Assembly: GCA_031426915.1 (NCBI GenBank) | Contig: JASJPB010000002.1 | Span: forward strand, 1 to 64,000 | Source of the DNA: Sulfurimicrobium sp031426915 | GTDB taxonomy: Bacteria > Pseudomonadota > Gammaproteobacteria > Burkholderiales > Sulfuricellaceae | DNA: 64,000 bases | Reading direction: 5' to 3' | Shown here: in pieces, positions 16,328 to 23,518 of the stretch | Numbering within the stretch: the stretch's first letter is position 1 | Layout of the letters: each line of letters begins with the position of its first letter | Translations under genes and position numbers: made by a program | The notes under the pieces: model-generated | Databases searched by the model: none | Told to the model about the DNA's origin: nothing | Seen by the model: the letters and a program-made list of their open reading frames with translations, nothing else

Positions 16328-18853
16328 ATGGCTGAAATCTTCATCGGCTATCGCCGCGACGACGGCGGCCACGCCCGCGCTCTGTATGAGAAACTGCGCG
16401 ACTGGTTTGACGCGGAACAGCTCTTTCTCGACCACGAAAACCTGGAGCCGGGCGCGAAATTTCGCCCTGAGCTGGAACAAGCCGTCCGGGACTGCAAAAC
16501 CTTCCTCACCGTGATCGGCCCCCACTGGCTGTCGGAGAAAAACCGCCAGCGCCTGCAAGACCCGCAAGACGTCACGCGGGGCGAAATCCGTAGCGCCATC
16601 GAACAGCACAAAAACCTCATCCCCATCCTCGCCGGGGGCGCGGCCTTCCCCGACACCAACTCACTCCCCGCCGACATCGCCGCCTTCTCCGAGGACAACG
16701 CCCATCATCAACTGGAGGCCCAATACCGCGCCTCCTTCCAGAAACTGCTCGATACCCTGCAACACAGCTACGGCCTCCAACCCGAATACCGCCGCCAGGA
16801 CGGCAATCGCCAAACCTTCCGCACCAACCGCGAACTGCCCAGCCCCCATTTCGCCGACCCCACCGCCAAGCTTCCTGCGCTGCATGAAGTGCTGGCCCAG
16901 GGCGGTCGCGCGGCCCTGACCGCCGCCACCGTGCAGGGCATGGGCGGCGTCGGCAAGACACAGCTCGCCCTGAAATACAGCCATGCCTTCCGCGACGAAT
17001 ACGAGGGCGTGTGGTGGTTCCGCGCCGAGGACAGCGTCCTGCTGGAACAGGACTGCGAGGAATTGTGCCGCGAACGCAATATCGCGCGCCGCGGCAACGA
17101 GCCCCACAGCGCGTCGTTGGCGCGCTGGCTGACACGGCAAACCCGCTGGCTGCTGGTCTACGACAATGCCGACGACCCCAAAAGGGTTCAGCCCCACCTG
17201 CCGCAAGCGGGCGGCCACCATGTCCTCTTTACCTCCCGCAACCCCAATTGGCGCGGTATCGTCACCCCCGCCCAGCAACTCGACCTGGAAACCTGGAGCG
17301 GCGAGCAGGCGCTGGAATTCCTGAACAGCCGCCTGCCCGAAATCCCGGATCGAGACGGCCGCCGCCTCGCCCAAGCGCTGGGCGGCCTGCCGCTGGCGCT
17401 GGAAATGGCGGCCGCCTACCTGGAGCAAAACGGCTGCGACGTGGAAGCCTACCTGGCCGCGCTGGCGGACGTGGAAGAAATCCGCCTGCTCGACGGGGAA
17501 ACCCCCGCCACCGGCTACCCCCACGGCGTGCTGGCGGCCTTGTCCCTCGCCTTCGGCAAGTTGAGCCCGGTGGCGCGGGAACTGCTGAGCCTGTGCGGCT
17601 GGCTCGCCCCCGAGCCGGTTTCGGAGCGGCTCTTTATCGAGCAAGGAGAACTGTTCACCCCCAGCCTGCAACAAGCAACAGCCAAGCCCAGCCGCTGGCG
17701 CGAAACGGTGGGTGAATTGCGCCGCTACGCCCTGTGCCAGACGCTGAATATCGCCGCGCTGGACGCTCCGCCGGAGGAAGGCAGAAAGGAAAAAGCCCTG
17801 CAATTCCATCGTCTCACCCAGCAGGCGGTACGCGCTCGACCGGCCATGGAAGGGGCTGGCCTGTCCGCTGCAATGGCGCTGCTGTATGCGGCTTTTCCTA
17901 AGGAAATCAACAATCCTCGGAACTGGCCCCGCCAGGCCGCCTTGCTACCCCATGTACAAGGGTTGGAGCGCTTCTCCGTCCTTGGGGGCTTCGACATTGG
18001 CCATTACACATGGCTGCTGGACCGGGCTGCGAGCTATTTGCAATACGGTCCCGCTCTTTACCTAGAGGCGCGGCGCATGTTCGAAAAAGCATTGGAAATC
18101 CGCCGCCTAGTGTTGGGTGAGGAGCAACCTGCCACACTGGTCTCGCACAATAATCTGGCGGAAATCCTCCGGGCACAAGGCGACCTTTCCGGCGCGCGGG
18201 GCTTGCAGGAAAGGGCGCTGGAAATCCGCCGCCGTGTGTTGGGCGATGAAAACCCTGACACGCTGACCGCGATGAACAACCTGGCGGGCACGCTCTGGGC
18301 TCAAGGGGACTTGCCCGGCGCGCGGGGCTTGGAGGAAAAGGCGCTGGAAATCCGCAGCCGTTTGCTGGGCGATGAACACCCAGACACATTGACCTCGATG
18401 AATAACTTGGCGGAAACCCTCAGGTCGCAGGGCGAGTTGTCCGGCGCGCGGGTCTTGCACGAAAAGGCGCTTGAAATCCGCAGCCGTGTGCTGGGCGAAG
18501 ATCACCCAGACACGTTGACCTCAATGAACAACCTGGCGAGTACGCTCCTTGTGCAAGGCCTGTTGCCCGGTGCGCAGGCCTTGCATGAAAAAGCGCTGGA
18601 AATCAGCTGCCGGGTGCTGGGCGATGTGCACCCCGGCACCAGCATCTCCGCTTTTAACCTGATCGGCACTTTGCTGGCTTCAGGGGAACGCGTATGGGCG
18701 GATGTGGTGTGCCGCGAAAATCTCGCCTGGCTGCTGGAAAAAGATCCGATGAGTCTGGGCGCGGACCAGCGCAACATCCAGGCGCAGCTGCGGGAATGGC
18801 GCGATGAAAATCCCACACCCGACGCCAACCCAACGCAGGAGAAAAACCCATGA
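16328..18853 (+). CDS. TIR-NB-ARC-TPR protein (bacterial NLR-type STAND NTPase)
   Basis: An 841-residue protein. The N-terminal TIR domain (about 1-130, MAEIFIGYRRDDGGHARALY) keeps a Glu in DVTRGEIRSAI at the position expected for NADase activity. The NB-ARC ATPase has Walker A GMGGVGKT at 204-211, LLVYDNADD near 275 and the GGLPLALEMA motif near 350. The C-terminus has kinesin-light-chain-type TPRs in 42-residue units; five units begin at 18089, 18215, 18341, 18467 and 18593, exactly 126 bases apart. The plan (effector, switch, repeat sensor) is that of NLR-like antiphage sensors: ligand binding to the TPRs would oligomerise the ATPase and activate the TIR. The start at 16328 is preceded by GGAGAAG and gives a standard TIR N-terminus. 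Confidence 0.9.
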   Translation: MAEIFIGYRRDDGGHARALYEKLRDWFDAEQLFLDHENLEPGAKFRPELEQAVRDCKTFLTVIGPHWLSEKNRQRLQDPQDVTRGEIRSAIEQHKNLIPILAGGAAFPDTNSLPADIAAFSEDNAHHQLEAQYRASFQKLLDTLQHSYGLQPEYRRQDGNRQTFRTNRELPSPHFADPTAKLPALHEVLAQGGRAALTAATVQGMGGVGKTQLALKYSHAFRDEYEGVWWFRAEDSVLLEQDCEELCRERNIARRGNEPHSASLARWLTRQTRWLLVYDNADDPKRVQPHLPQAGGHHVLFTSRNPNWRGIVTPAQQLDLETWSGEQALEFLNSRLPEIPDRDGRRLAQALGGLPLALEMAAAYLEQNGCDVEAYLAALADVEEIRLLDGETPATGYPHGVLAALSLAFGKLSPVARELLSLCGWLAPEPVSERLFIEQGELFTPSLQQATAKPSRWRETVGELRRYALCQTLNIAALDAPPEEGRKEKALQFHRLTQQAVRARPAMEGAGLSAAMALLYAAFPKEINNPRNWPRQAALLPHVQGLERFSVLGGFDIGHYTWLLDRAASYLQYGPALYLEARRMFEKALEIRRLVLGEEQPATLVSHNNLAEILRAQGDLSGARGLQERALEIRRRVLGDENPDTLTAMNNLAGTLWAQGDLPGARGLEEKALEIRSRLLGDEHPDTLTSMNNLAETLRSQGELSGARVLHEKALEIRSRVLGEDHPDTLTSMNNLASTLLVQGLLPGAQALHEKALEISCRVLGDVHPGTSISAFNLIGTLLASGERVWADVVCRENLAWLLEKDPMSLGADQRNIQAQLREWRDENPTPDANPTQEKNP

Positions 18854-19980
18854 ACCTTCTCAACGCCTGCCTGGCCCTGGTGCTGACTCTGGGGGTGTTC
18901 GCCAGCGTGGTGACGGTGCTGGTGGAAATGATTCACCAAGCACTCCAGCAGCGGGCAAGGGATTTGAAAGGCATGCTGGGGTTCGTGTTCGACCAGGCTG
19001 TTTCTGGGAAGAAGCTGAAGGCGCCCGGCTTGGACGTAGCCGCCTTACGCAAGAATTTCGCCGAAACGCTGAGAAGCGACAAGGTGCTGGGCGAACTGGT
19101 CAAGAACCATGGCTTCATCCTGAAATTGGTCGCCAAGCGAATCGCCAATGCTTCCTCCATGAACATCGAGGACCTCCTGCGTCGCTTGCCCCGCTCCGAT
19201 GTTTACCAGAAATTCATCAAGGATCTGGCCCCCGACGAACGCGAGAAAGTCGTGCAGGCGTTGGTGGAGCAATTCGGCCGTTCCGAGAAGGCGATTTCGG
19301 AGTTCTTCCGGGTGCGGGCCAAGTTGCTGTCCTTCCTGGTGGGGGCATGCCTGGCCTTGTTCGTGAACGTGGACGCGGTGCGGTTGTTCGAGTATTTCGC
19401 CGCCAACCCGGCCGAGACCGAGCAAGCCATTACCCGGTTGCAAGGCTTGCTAGCCGAAGCGCAAAAGGAAGGCAAGGCAGATGTTCCGCCCCAGACCAAC
19501 ACGGCGGCTGCCGATCCAACCCCGACCAGCCAAGAGCGGGCCGAGGAAATCGCCGCCATGCTCAATCGTCTGCGCAACAGCCAGGCTTTCGGCCTGCCAG
19601 TGGGCTGGGCCTATTACCCCTACTGCCTGCCGTCGGCGGGGGCGGGGAAGGTCGATCCGCAGTGCCGCAAGGAGGAGTCGCGCCAGCCGGAGGCGAAGCA
19701 CGTCCCGGCGGCCGGGCAGGGTGTCAGCGTATTCCTGGCCGACGTTCGCGAGAACGGCCGGCCTTTCCTCTGGTTCGTCAGCGCCATCGTCACCGGCTTC
19801 CTCATCGGCCTGGGCGGCCCCTACTGGTTCGATCTGGCGATGTCGCTGAGCAGGTTGCGCGATATTCTCAAAACCGGTCGGCCCCCGGCACAGGAGCAAG
19901 CGCCCAAAGCTCCCGACCCGGATGCCTTGGTGGCGGCGTTTCTTGAAAAGGAGGAAGGCGCACCAGGGGGAACGGCTTGA
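18850..19980 (+). CDS. Membrane protein of unknown function with three predicted helices
   Basis: A 376-residue protein that I do not recognise. Hydrophobic segments lie near residues 3-27 (NACLALVLTLGVFASVVTVL), about 155-180 (LLSFLVGACLALFVNVDAV) and about 295-320 (FLWFVSAIVTGFLIGLG). A charged helical stretch lies between the first two, and a proline/alanine-rich segment with two cysteines between the last two. The start overlaps the stop codon of the TIR-NB-ARC-TPR gene (ATGA), so it is translationally coupled and probably works with it. A pore or anchor role is possible but not shown by sequence. Confidence 0.7.
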   Translation: MNLLNACLALVLTLGVFASVVTVLVEMIHQALQQRARDLKGMLGFVFDQAVSGKKLKAPGLDVAALRKNFAETLRSDKVLGELVKNHGFILKLVAKRIANASSMNIEDLLRRLPRSDVYQKFIKDLAPDEREKVVQALVEQFGRSEKAISEFFRVRAKLLSFLVGACLALFVNVDAVRLFEYFAANPAETEQAITRLQGLLAEAQKEGKADVPPQTNTAAADPTPTSQERAEEIAAMLNRLRNSQAFGLPVGWAYYPYCLPSAGAGKVDPQCRKEESRQPEAKHVPAAGQGVSVFLADVRENGRPFLWFVSAIVTGFLIGLGGPYWFDLAMSLSRLRDILKTGRPPAQEQAPKAPDPDALVAAFLEKEEGAPGGTA

Positions 19981-20026
19981 GGCGGGTGGGCGGTTTCAAG
20001 ATTTGATGACTGACAGGGAGGTCCAA

Positions 20027-21169
20027 ATGGGTAACACAGGGTTGGGAAAGGCCTTGATCGCGGCCGGGACGCTGTTGGGATTGTTGTCCCTGAGCGGTTG
20101 CGGAACCATGCGGGTGAGCAGTTTCGATACGCTGCTGAAGCGGGAGCCATCACTGCTGTGCCAAAAAATCCAGCTTTACCAGAAGGGTGGAACTCCTTCA
20201 AGCGGGGTGGAGAGCGCATCCTGGAATGCTGAAACAGCAGGGGACGATTGGGATCGGAGCCTGGAGCGTTTCCTGAGATATGAGAAGGGGCAAAATCACA
20301 ACGCCGGCCAGGCCTTGGACGATTTCCTCGACTGCACTGTTGCTGACATCGGGCCGGATGCGCCCGAGGAACTCAAGGTGTACCGGGCTTATCTGGTCCT
20401 GGCGGTATTGTCGCGCTATGCGGCCTTCAACTATACCGGCCAGATCGCGGGGGACGCGAACCTGAATTTCCGGGTCTATTCCGGCATGCATGACGACGCC
20501 CTCGCCACCTTGTCCCGCATCGACACCGCTGAGCGCGTGCTGCGGGCCGCGAGCGGTGTGGATGGGGTTGTGAAACCCCTGAGGAAAGATGATCCTACCC
20601 TCGAATACATGTCATTGCTGGATGGGGAGGCGTGCAAGCTGCCCACGGTGAGCAAGCTCCATCGCACCCTGGCGGTGCTCCTGGTTGCCTCCAGCGCCGA
20701 GAAACCTACCCTGATGCGGGCCAAGAACTGGGTGGAGCAGCTCGCCGAAGCGGCATCCGGCGCGCTCCTGAATCGGGACGACTTGGTGGACCAGGGGCTC
20801 AAGGTGGTGGGGAAAAGCCTGACGCTGAAGACTTTCGGCAACTCCTACCTGGACGACGTGCGTTGCGATCTTGAGAGCCATGTTGGGGAGAAATGGCAGA
20901 AGGGCGGCGACGGGAAATGCGAGCAGGTCCGCTGCCAAAGCCGCAGGGACAAGGTCTGCGGTGGAGGCTTGTCCGGCAAGAATCCGGATTCGCGCCAAAC
21001 CTGTATCCCGACCGCTGACGAATGGAAATATTGGGCGCTGATCATCAAGAACTCCTGCGCTCGCATCGCCACTTCAGCGGGCACCGGCCATCATTGCCTG
21101 TCGGATTGGAAAGGGTTGGATGACGAAGACGAGGCCAAGGCCAAGGATAAGCCCGCCGCGAAGCCGTAA
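20027..21169 (+). CDS. Lipoprotein of unknown function
   Basis: A 380-residue secreted protein whose signal peptide ends in a lipobox (LLSLSGC, Cys near residue 25), so it should be lipid-anchored in the envelope. The mature part is mainly helical and contains a cysteine-rich stretch near the C-terminus (CEQVRCQSRRDKVCGGG and later CIP, CAR, HHC), suggesting disulfides. It ends in a Lys/Asp-rich tail. The start at 20027 is chosen because AGGGAGG lies six bases upstream and it gives a complete signal peptide; upstream in-frame codons overlap the previous gene. No homologue is recognised. With the preceding membrane protein it would connect the cytoplasmic effectors to the envelope. Confidence 0.75.
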   Translation: MGNTGLGKALIAAGTLLGLLSLSGCGTMRVSSFDTLLKREPSLLCQKIQLYQKGGTPSSGVESASWNAETAGDDWDRSLERFLRYEKGQNHNAGQALDDFLDCTVADIGPDAPEELKVYRAYLVLAVLSRYAAFNYTGQIAGDANLNFRVYSGMHDDALATLSRIDTAERVLRAASGVDGVVKPLRKDDPTLEYMSLLDGEACKLPTVSKLHRTLAVLLVASSAEKPTLMRAKNWVEQLAEAASGALLNRDDLVDQGLKVVGKSLTLKTFGNSYLDDVRCDLESHVGEKWQKGGDGKCEQVRCQSRRDKVCGGGLSGKNPDSRQTCIPTADEWKYWALIIKNSCARIATSAGTGHHCLSDWKGLDDEDEAKAKDKPAAKP

Positions 21170-21201
21170 TGACCGAATAAAATTTGTCTGGAGGTAAGGC
21201 C

Positions 21202-22008
21202 ATGAATGCAAAATCGATACGCCTGTTGCAACTGAAACTGGCCGCCGCCGGCTTCGATCCCGGCGGCGTGGACGGCAAGCTGGGTAGTTTGACCTATGCC
21301 GCCGTGGTGGCGGCGTTGGCGCGCCGGGGCGATTTGCCGCCGGACTGGGCCGGCTGGAGCGGGCGGCGCCAGGCAGTGCTGTGCCTCCAGGCTCTGTGCC
21401 GCGATGCGGGCCTGGAATCCGGCGACCTGGACGGACGCTGGGGGCCGCAAACGGAATTCGCCGCCGGGCAATTGGCCTATCTCCAGGAACACGGCGAGTT
21501 GCCCCGCCCCTGGCGCGACGCGCAGCCCCTCGGCCTCAACCCCAACCATTGGCCCGACGAGGCCGACCTTGCCGCTTTCTACGGTCCGCCGGGCAGCAAT
21601 CTGGTGACCGTGGCGCTGCCTTATCCGCTGCGGCTGTCCTGGGAAACCGGCACCAGCGTCGGCAAGACTTCCTGTCATGCCAAGGTGCGCGACAGCCTGT
21701 TGCGGGTGCTGGACAAGGTGCTGGCCCATTACAGCGCGGATGGCATCCGCGAGCTGCGCCTGGACCTCTACGGCGGCGGCTTCAACCTGCGGAAAAAACG
21801 CGGCGGCACGGCCATGTCCACCCATGCCTGGGGCATCGCCTTCGACTTCGATCCGGACCATAACAAGCTCGAATGGGGCCGCGACCGCGCCGCCTTCGCC
21901 CGTCCCGAATACGACGCCTGGTGGCGCTGCTGGGAGGAGGAGGGCTGGAGCAGCCTGGGCCGGAGCAAGAACTACGACTGGATGCACGTCCAGGCGGCCA
22001 AGCCCTGA
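21202..22008 (+). CDS. Peptidoglycan-binding M15-family peptidase
   Basis: A 268-residue protein with two peptidoglycan-binding-like repeats in the first 100 residues (LQLKLAAAGFDPGGVDGKLG and the similar CLQALCRDAGLESGDLDGRW) and a C-terminal M15 (VanY/D-Ala-D-Ala carboxypeptidase-type) domain. Zinc-site residues are visible: His in STHAWGIAFDFD near 205-216, the Asp in the same motif, and His in YDWMHVQ near 260. There is no signal peptide, so export would need lysis, a pore or a partner. GGAGGTAAGGCC precedes the start at 21202. A truncated paralogue lies at 13095. In this block it would be a cell-wall-cleaving part. Confidence 0.85.
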   Translation: MNAKSIRLLQLKLAAAGFDPGGVDGKLGSLTYAAVVAALARRGDLPPDWAGWSGRRQAVLCLQALCRDAGLESGDLDGRWGPQTEFAAGQLAYLQEHGELPRPWRDAQPLGLNPNHWPDEADLAAFYGPPGSNLVTVALPYPLRLSWETGTSVGKTSCHAKVRDSLLRVLDKVLAHYSADGIRELRLDLYGGGFNLRKKRGGTAMSTHAWGIAFDFDPDHNKLEWGRDRAAFARPEYDAWWRCWEEEGWSSLGRSKNYDWMHVQAAKP

Positions 22009-22018
22009 GGAAATCCAA

Positions 22019-22726
22019 ATGGAAAAAATCTTTCTCTCCTACACCTACAATCCCCACCCCGTTCATGCCCAGGAAACCGAGCGGCTGGTGCGGGCGGCGC
22101 GCATCGTGATCGAATCCCTCGGACTGCGCGTGAGCGATGGCGTGGACCTGGGCGGGCGGGTCATCGACACGGAAATAGAGAGCCGCATCCTGGACGCTGA
22201 CGCGCTGGTGGCCGTGGTCACGCCCCAGGACGACGGCGACGGCAACCCCATTACCCCGCCCTATGTGGACGATGAATACAAGCTGGCCAAGAGCAAGGGC
22301 AAACAATCGATCCGTATCCTGCACCATGCCTTGCCGGCCAAGGGCATGGGGCAGCACGAGGAATACATCCTCCACGCCGGCGGCGCGGAACTGGAATCCA
22401 TCCTCAAGCTGATGCGCACCGTGTCGATCTGGAAGCGGCAGGAGGGCCAGCCACGGAAACTGGAGGTCGATCCGGCGGTTCTCGGGGGGCGCTACAGCCA
22501 CGGCGCATTCGGCCATCAGTTCCAATACCAGTTGCTCGACGGCATGAACTATTCCGAGTGGAAACCCGCCACGCTGTGGTACGAGCCGGGGGTTTCCTTC
22601 GCCTATCTGCCCGGCGTGCCGGAGCAGGCCAAGGTCAAGCTGCGGCTCAGCCTGAACGGCGAGATTTGGGAATCCCCATATTGCAACCCCATGGGCAAGA
22701 TCGCCCTTGAGAGGAAACAACCATGA
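22019..22726 (+). CDS. TIR-domain protein with a C-terminal beta-rich extension
   Basis: A 235-residue protein. The N-terminal ~145 residues form a TIR-like domain: MEKIFLSYTYNP as the first strand, GLRVSDGVDLGG as the second region, ALVAVVTP as the next strand and PYVDDEYKLAKSKGK with a Glu at the usual catalytic place. The remaining ~90 residues, rich in beta-strand and aromatic residues (SEWKPATLWYEPGVSFAYLP), are not recognised. GAGGAAATCC precedes the start, and its end overlaps the pYEATS-TIR gene by ATGA. The two TIR proteins are therefore likely to be made together and may form a hetero-complex. Confidence 0.75.
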   Translation: MEKIFLSYTYNPHPVHAQETERLVRAARIVIESLGLRVSDGVDLGGRVIDTEIESRILDADALVAVVTPQDDGDGNPITPPYVDDEYKLAKSKGKQSIRILHHALPAKGMGQHEEYILHAGGAELESILKLMRTVSIWKRQEGQPRKLEVDPAVLGGRYSHGAFGHQFQYQLLDGMNYSEWKPATLWYEPGVSFAYLPGVPEQAKVKLRLSLNGEIWESPYCNPMGKIALERKQP

Positions 22727-23457
22727 GCTATCGTATCGCACAGGAACAGGCTTACCAGGGCAACAACTACTGGAGCTGGAGCGTGTGGATAGAAGCCGAT
22801 CCGGCCGAACTGGACCGGGTCGAGGAAGTGACCTGGTATCTCCACCATACCTTTCCGCAGCCGGTGGTCCACGTCAAGGACCGCGCCAGCCGTTTCGCAC
22901 TCAAAACCGCTGGCTGGGGCATGTTCCAGCTCAATGCCGAACTGCGCCTTGCCGGCGGCACCACCCTCTCGCTCACGCACTGGCTGGAACTCAGCCATTC
23001 GGGGGAGGAAGCGGAAAGAACCCCGCCCACCCGTGGCATGACCACCCTGGACGTGAAGGAAAAACCGGCGCGGCCGAAGCAGGTCTTCCTTTCCTTCGGT
23101 TCCGAGGACGCCCGGCTTGCGGCCGGGATCAAGAATACCCTGGTCGAGGGCGGCTTCAGCGTGCTCGATGCCGGCCAGGTGAACAAGGGCGAGCCCCTGG
23201 AAGCGGCCATCCACAAGATGATCCGCGAAAGCGACCTGGTCCTCGGTCTGGTCACCAGCGACTTCGCCAGCCCCTACCTGGTTGACGAGCTCAACGCCGC
23301 CCAGCGCAACGGCAAACCCGCCGCCGCGCTGACCAGCTTCGACGTGGGCAACGCCCTGGGCCTGAATCAAGCCCTCGACCGGGTCGACATTGACCCCAAT
23401 GGCGCGGATTTGGGCGGGCAGGTGCTCGATCTGGCGCGCAGGATGGCAGTGAAGTGA
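22723..23457 (+). CDS. pYEATS-TIR fusion protein
   Basis: A 244-residue protein. Residues about 15-95 match the prokaryotic YEATS-like fold: NNYWSWSVWIEADPAEL, EVTWYLHHTFPQPVVHV, FALKTAGWGMFQLNAEL. In eukaryotes YEATS domains read acylated lysines; bacterial versions occur in predicted conflict systems. Residues about 118-244 are a TIR domain (KQVFLSFGSEDARLAAGI, DLVLGLVTSDFASPYLVDEL) with a Glu in the usual place. The fusion suggests that recognition of a modified protein or other ligand by pYEATS controls a TIR effector. It overlaps the preceding TIR gene by four bases. Confidence 0.8.
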   Translation: MSYRIAQEQAYQGNNYWSWSVWIEADPAELDRVEEVTWYLHHTFPQPVVHVKDRASRFALKTAGWGMFQLNAELRLAGGTTLSLTHWLELSHSGEEAERTPPTRGMTTLDVKEKPARPKQVFLSFGSEDARLAAGIKNTLVEGGFSVLDAGQVNKGEPLEAAIHKMIRESDLVLGLVTSDFASPYLVDELNAAQRNGKPAAALTSFDVGNALGLNQALDRVDIDPNGADLGGQVLDLARRMAVK

Positions 23458-23518
23458 TGAGTGTGGCGGCGTTAGCGCGCCGGCAGCCGGAACGACAGGA
23501 TCTTCAAGGGAGATAATC

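Noticed and set aside
17907..18505. Repeat-rich minus-strand frames opposite the TPR array
   Set aside because: They mirror the 126-base TPR repeat of the real gene; the apparent protein repeats are a by-product.
18089..18718. Regular repeats that might be taken for a CRISPR array
   Set aside because: The 126-base period lies in an open frame encoding TPRs and there are no unique spacers.
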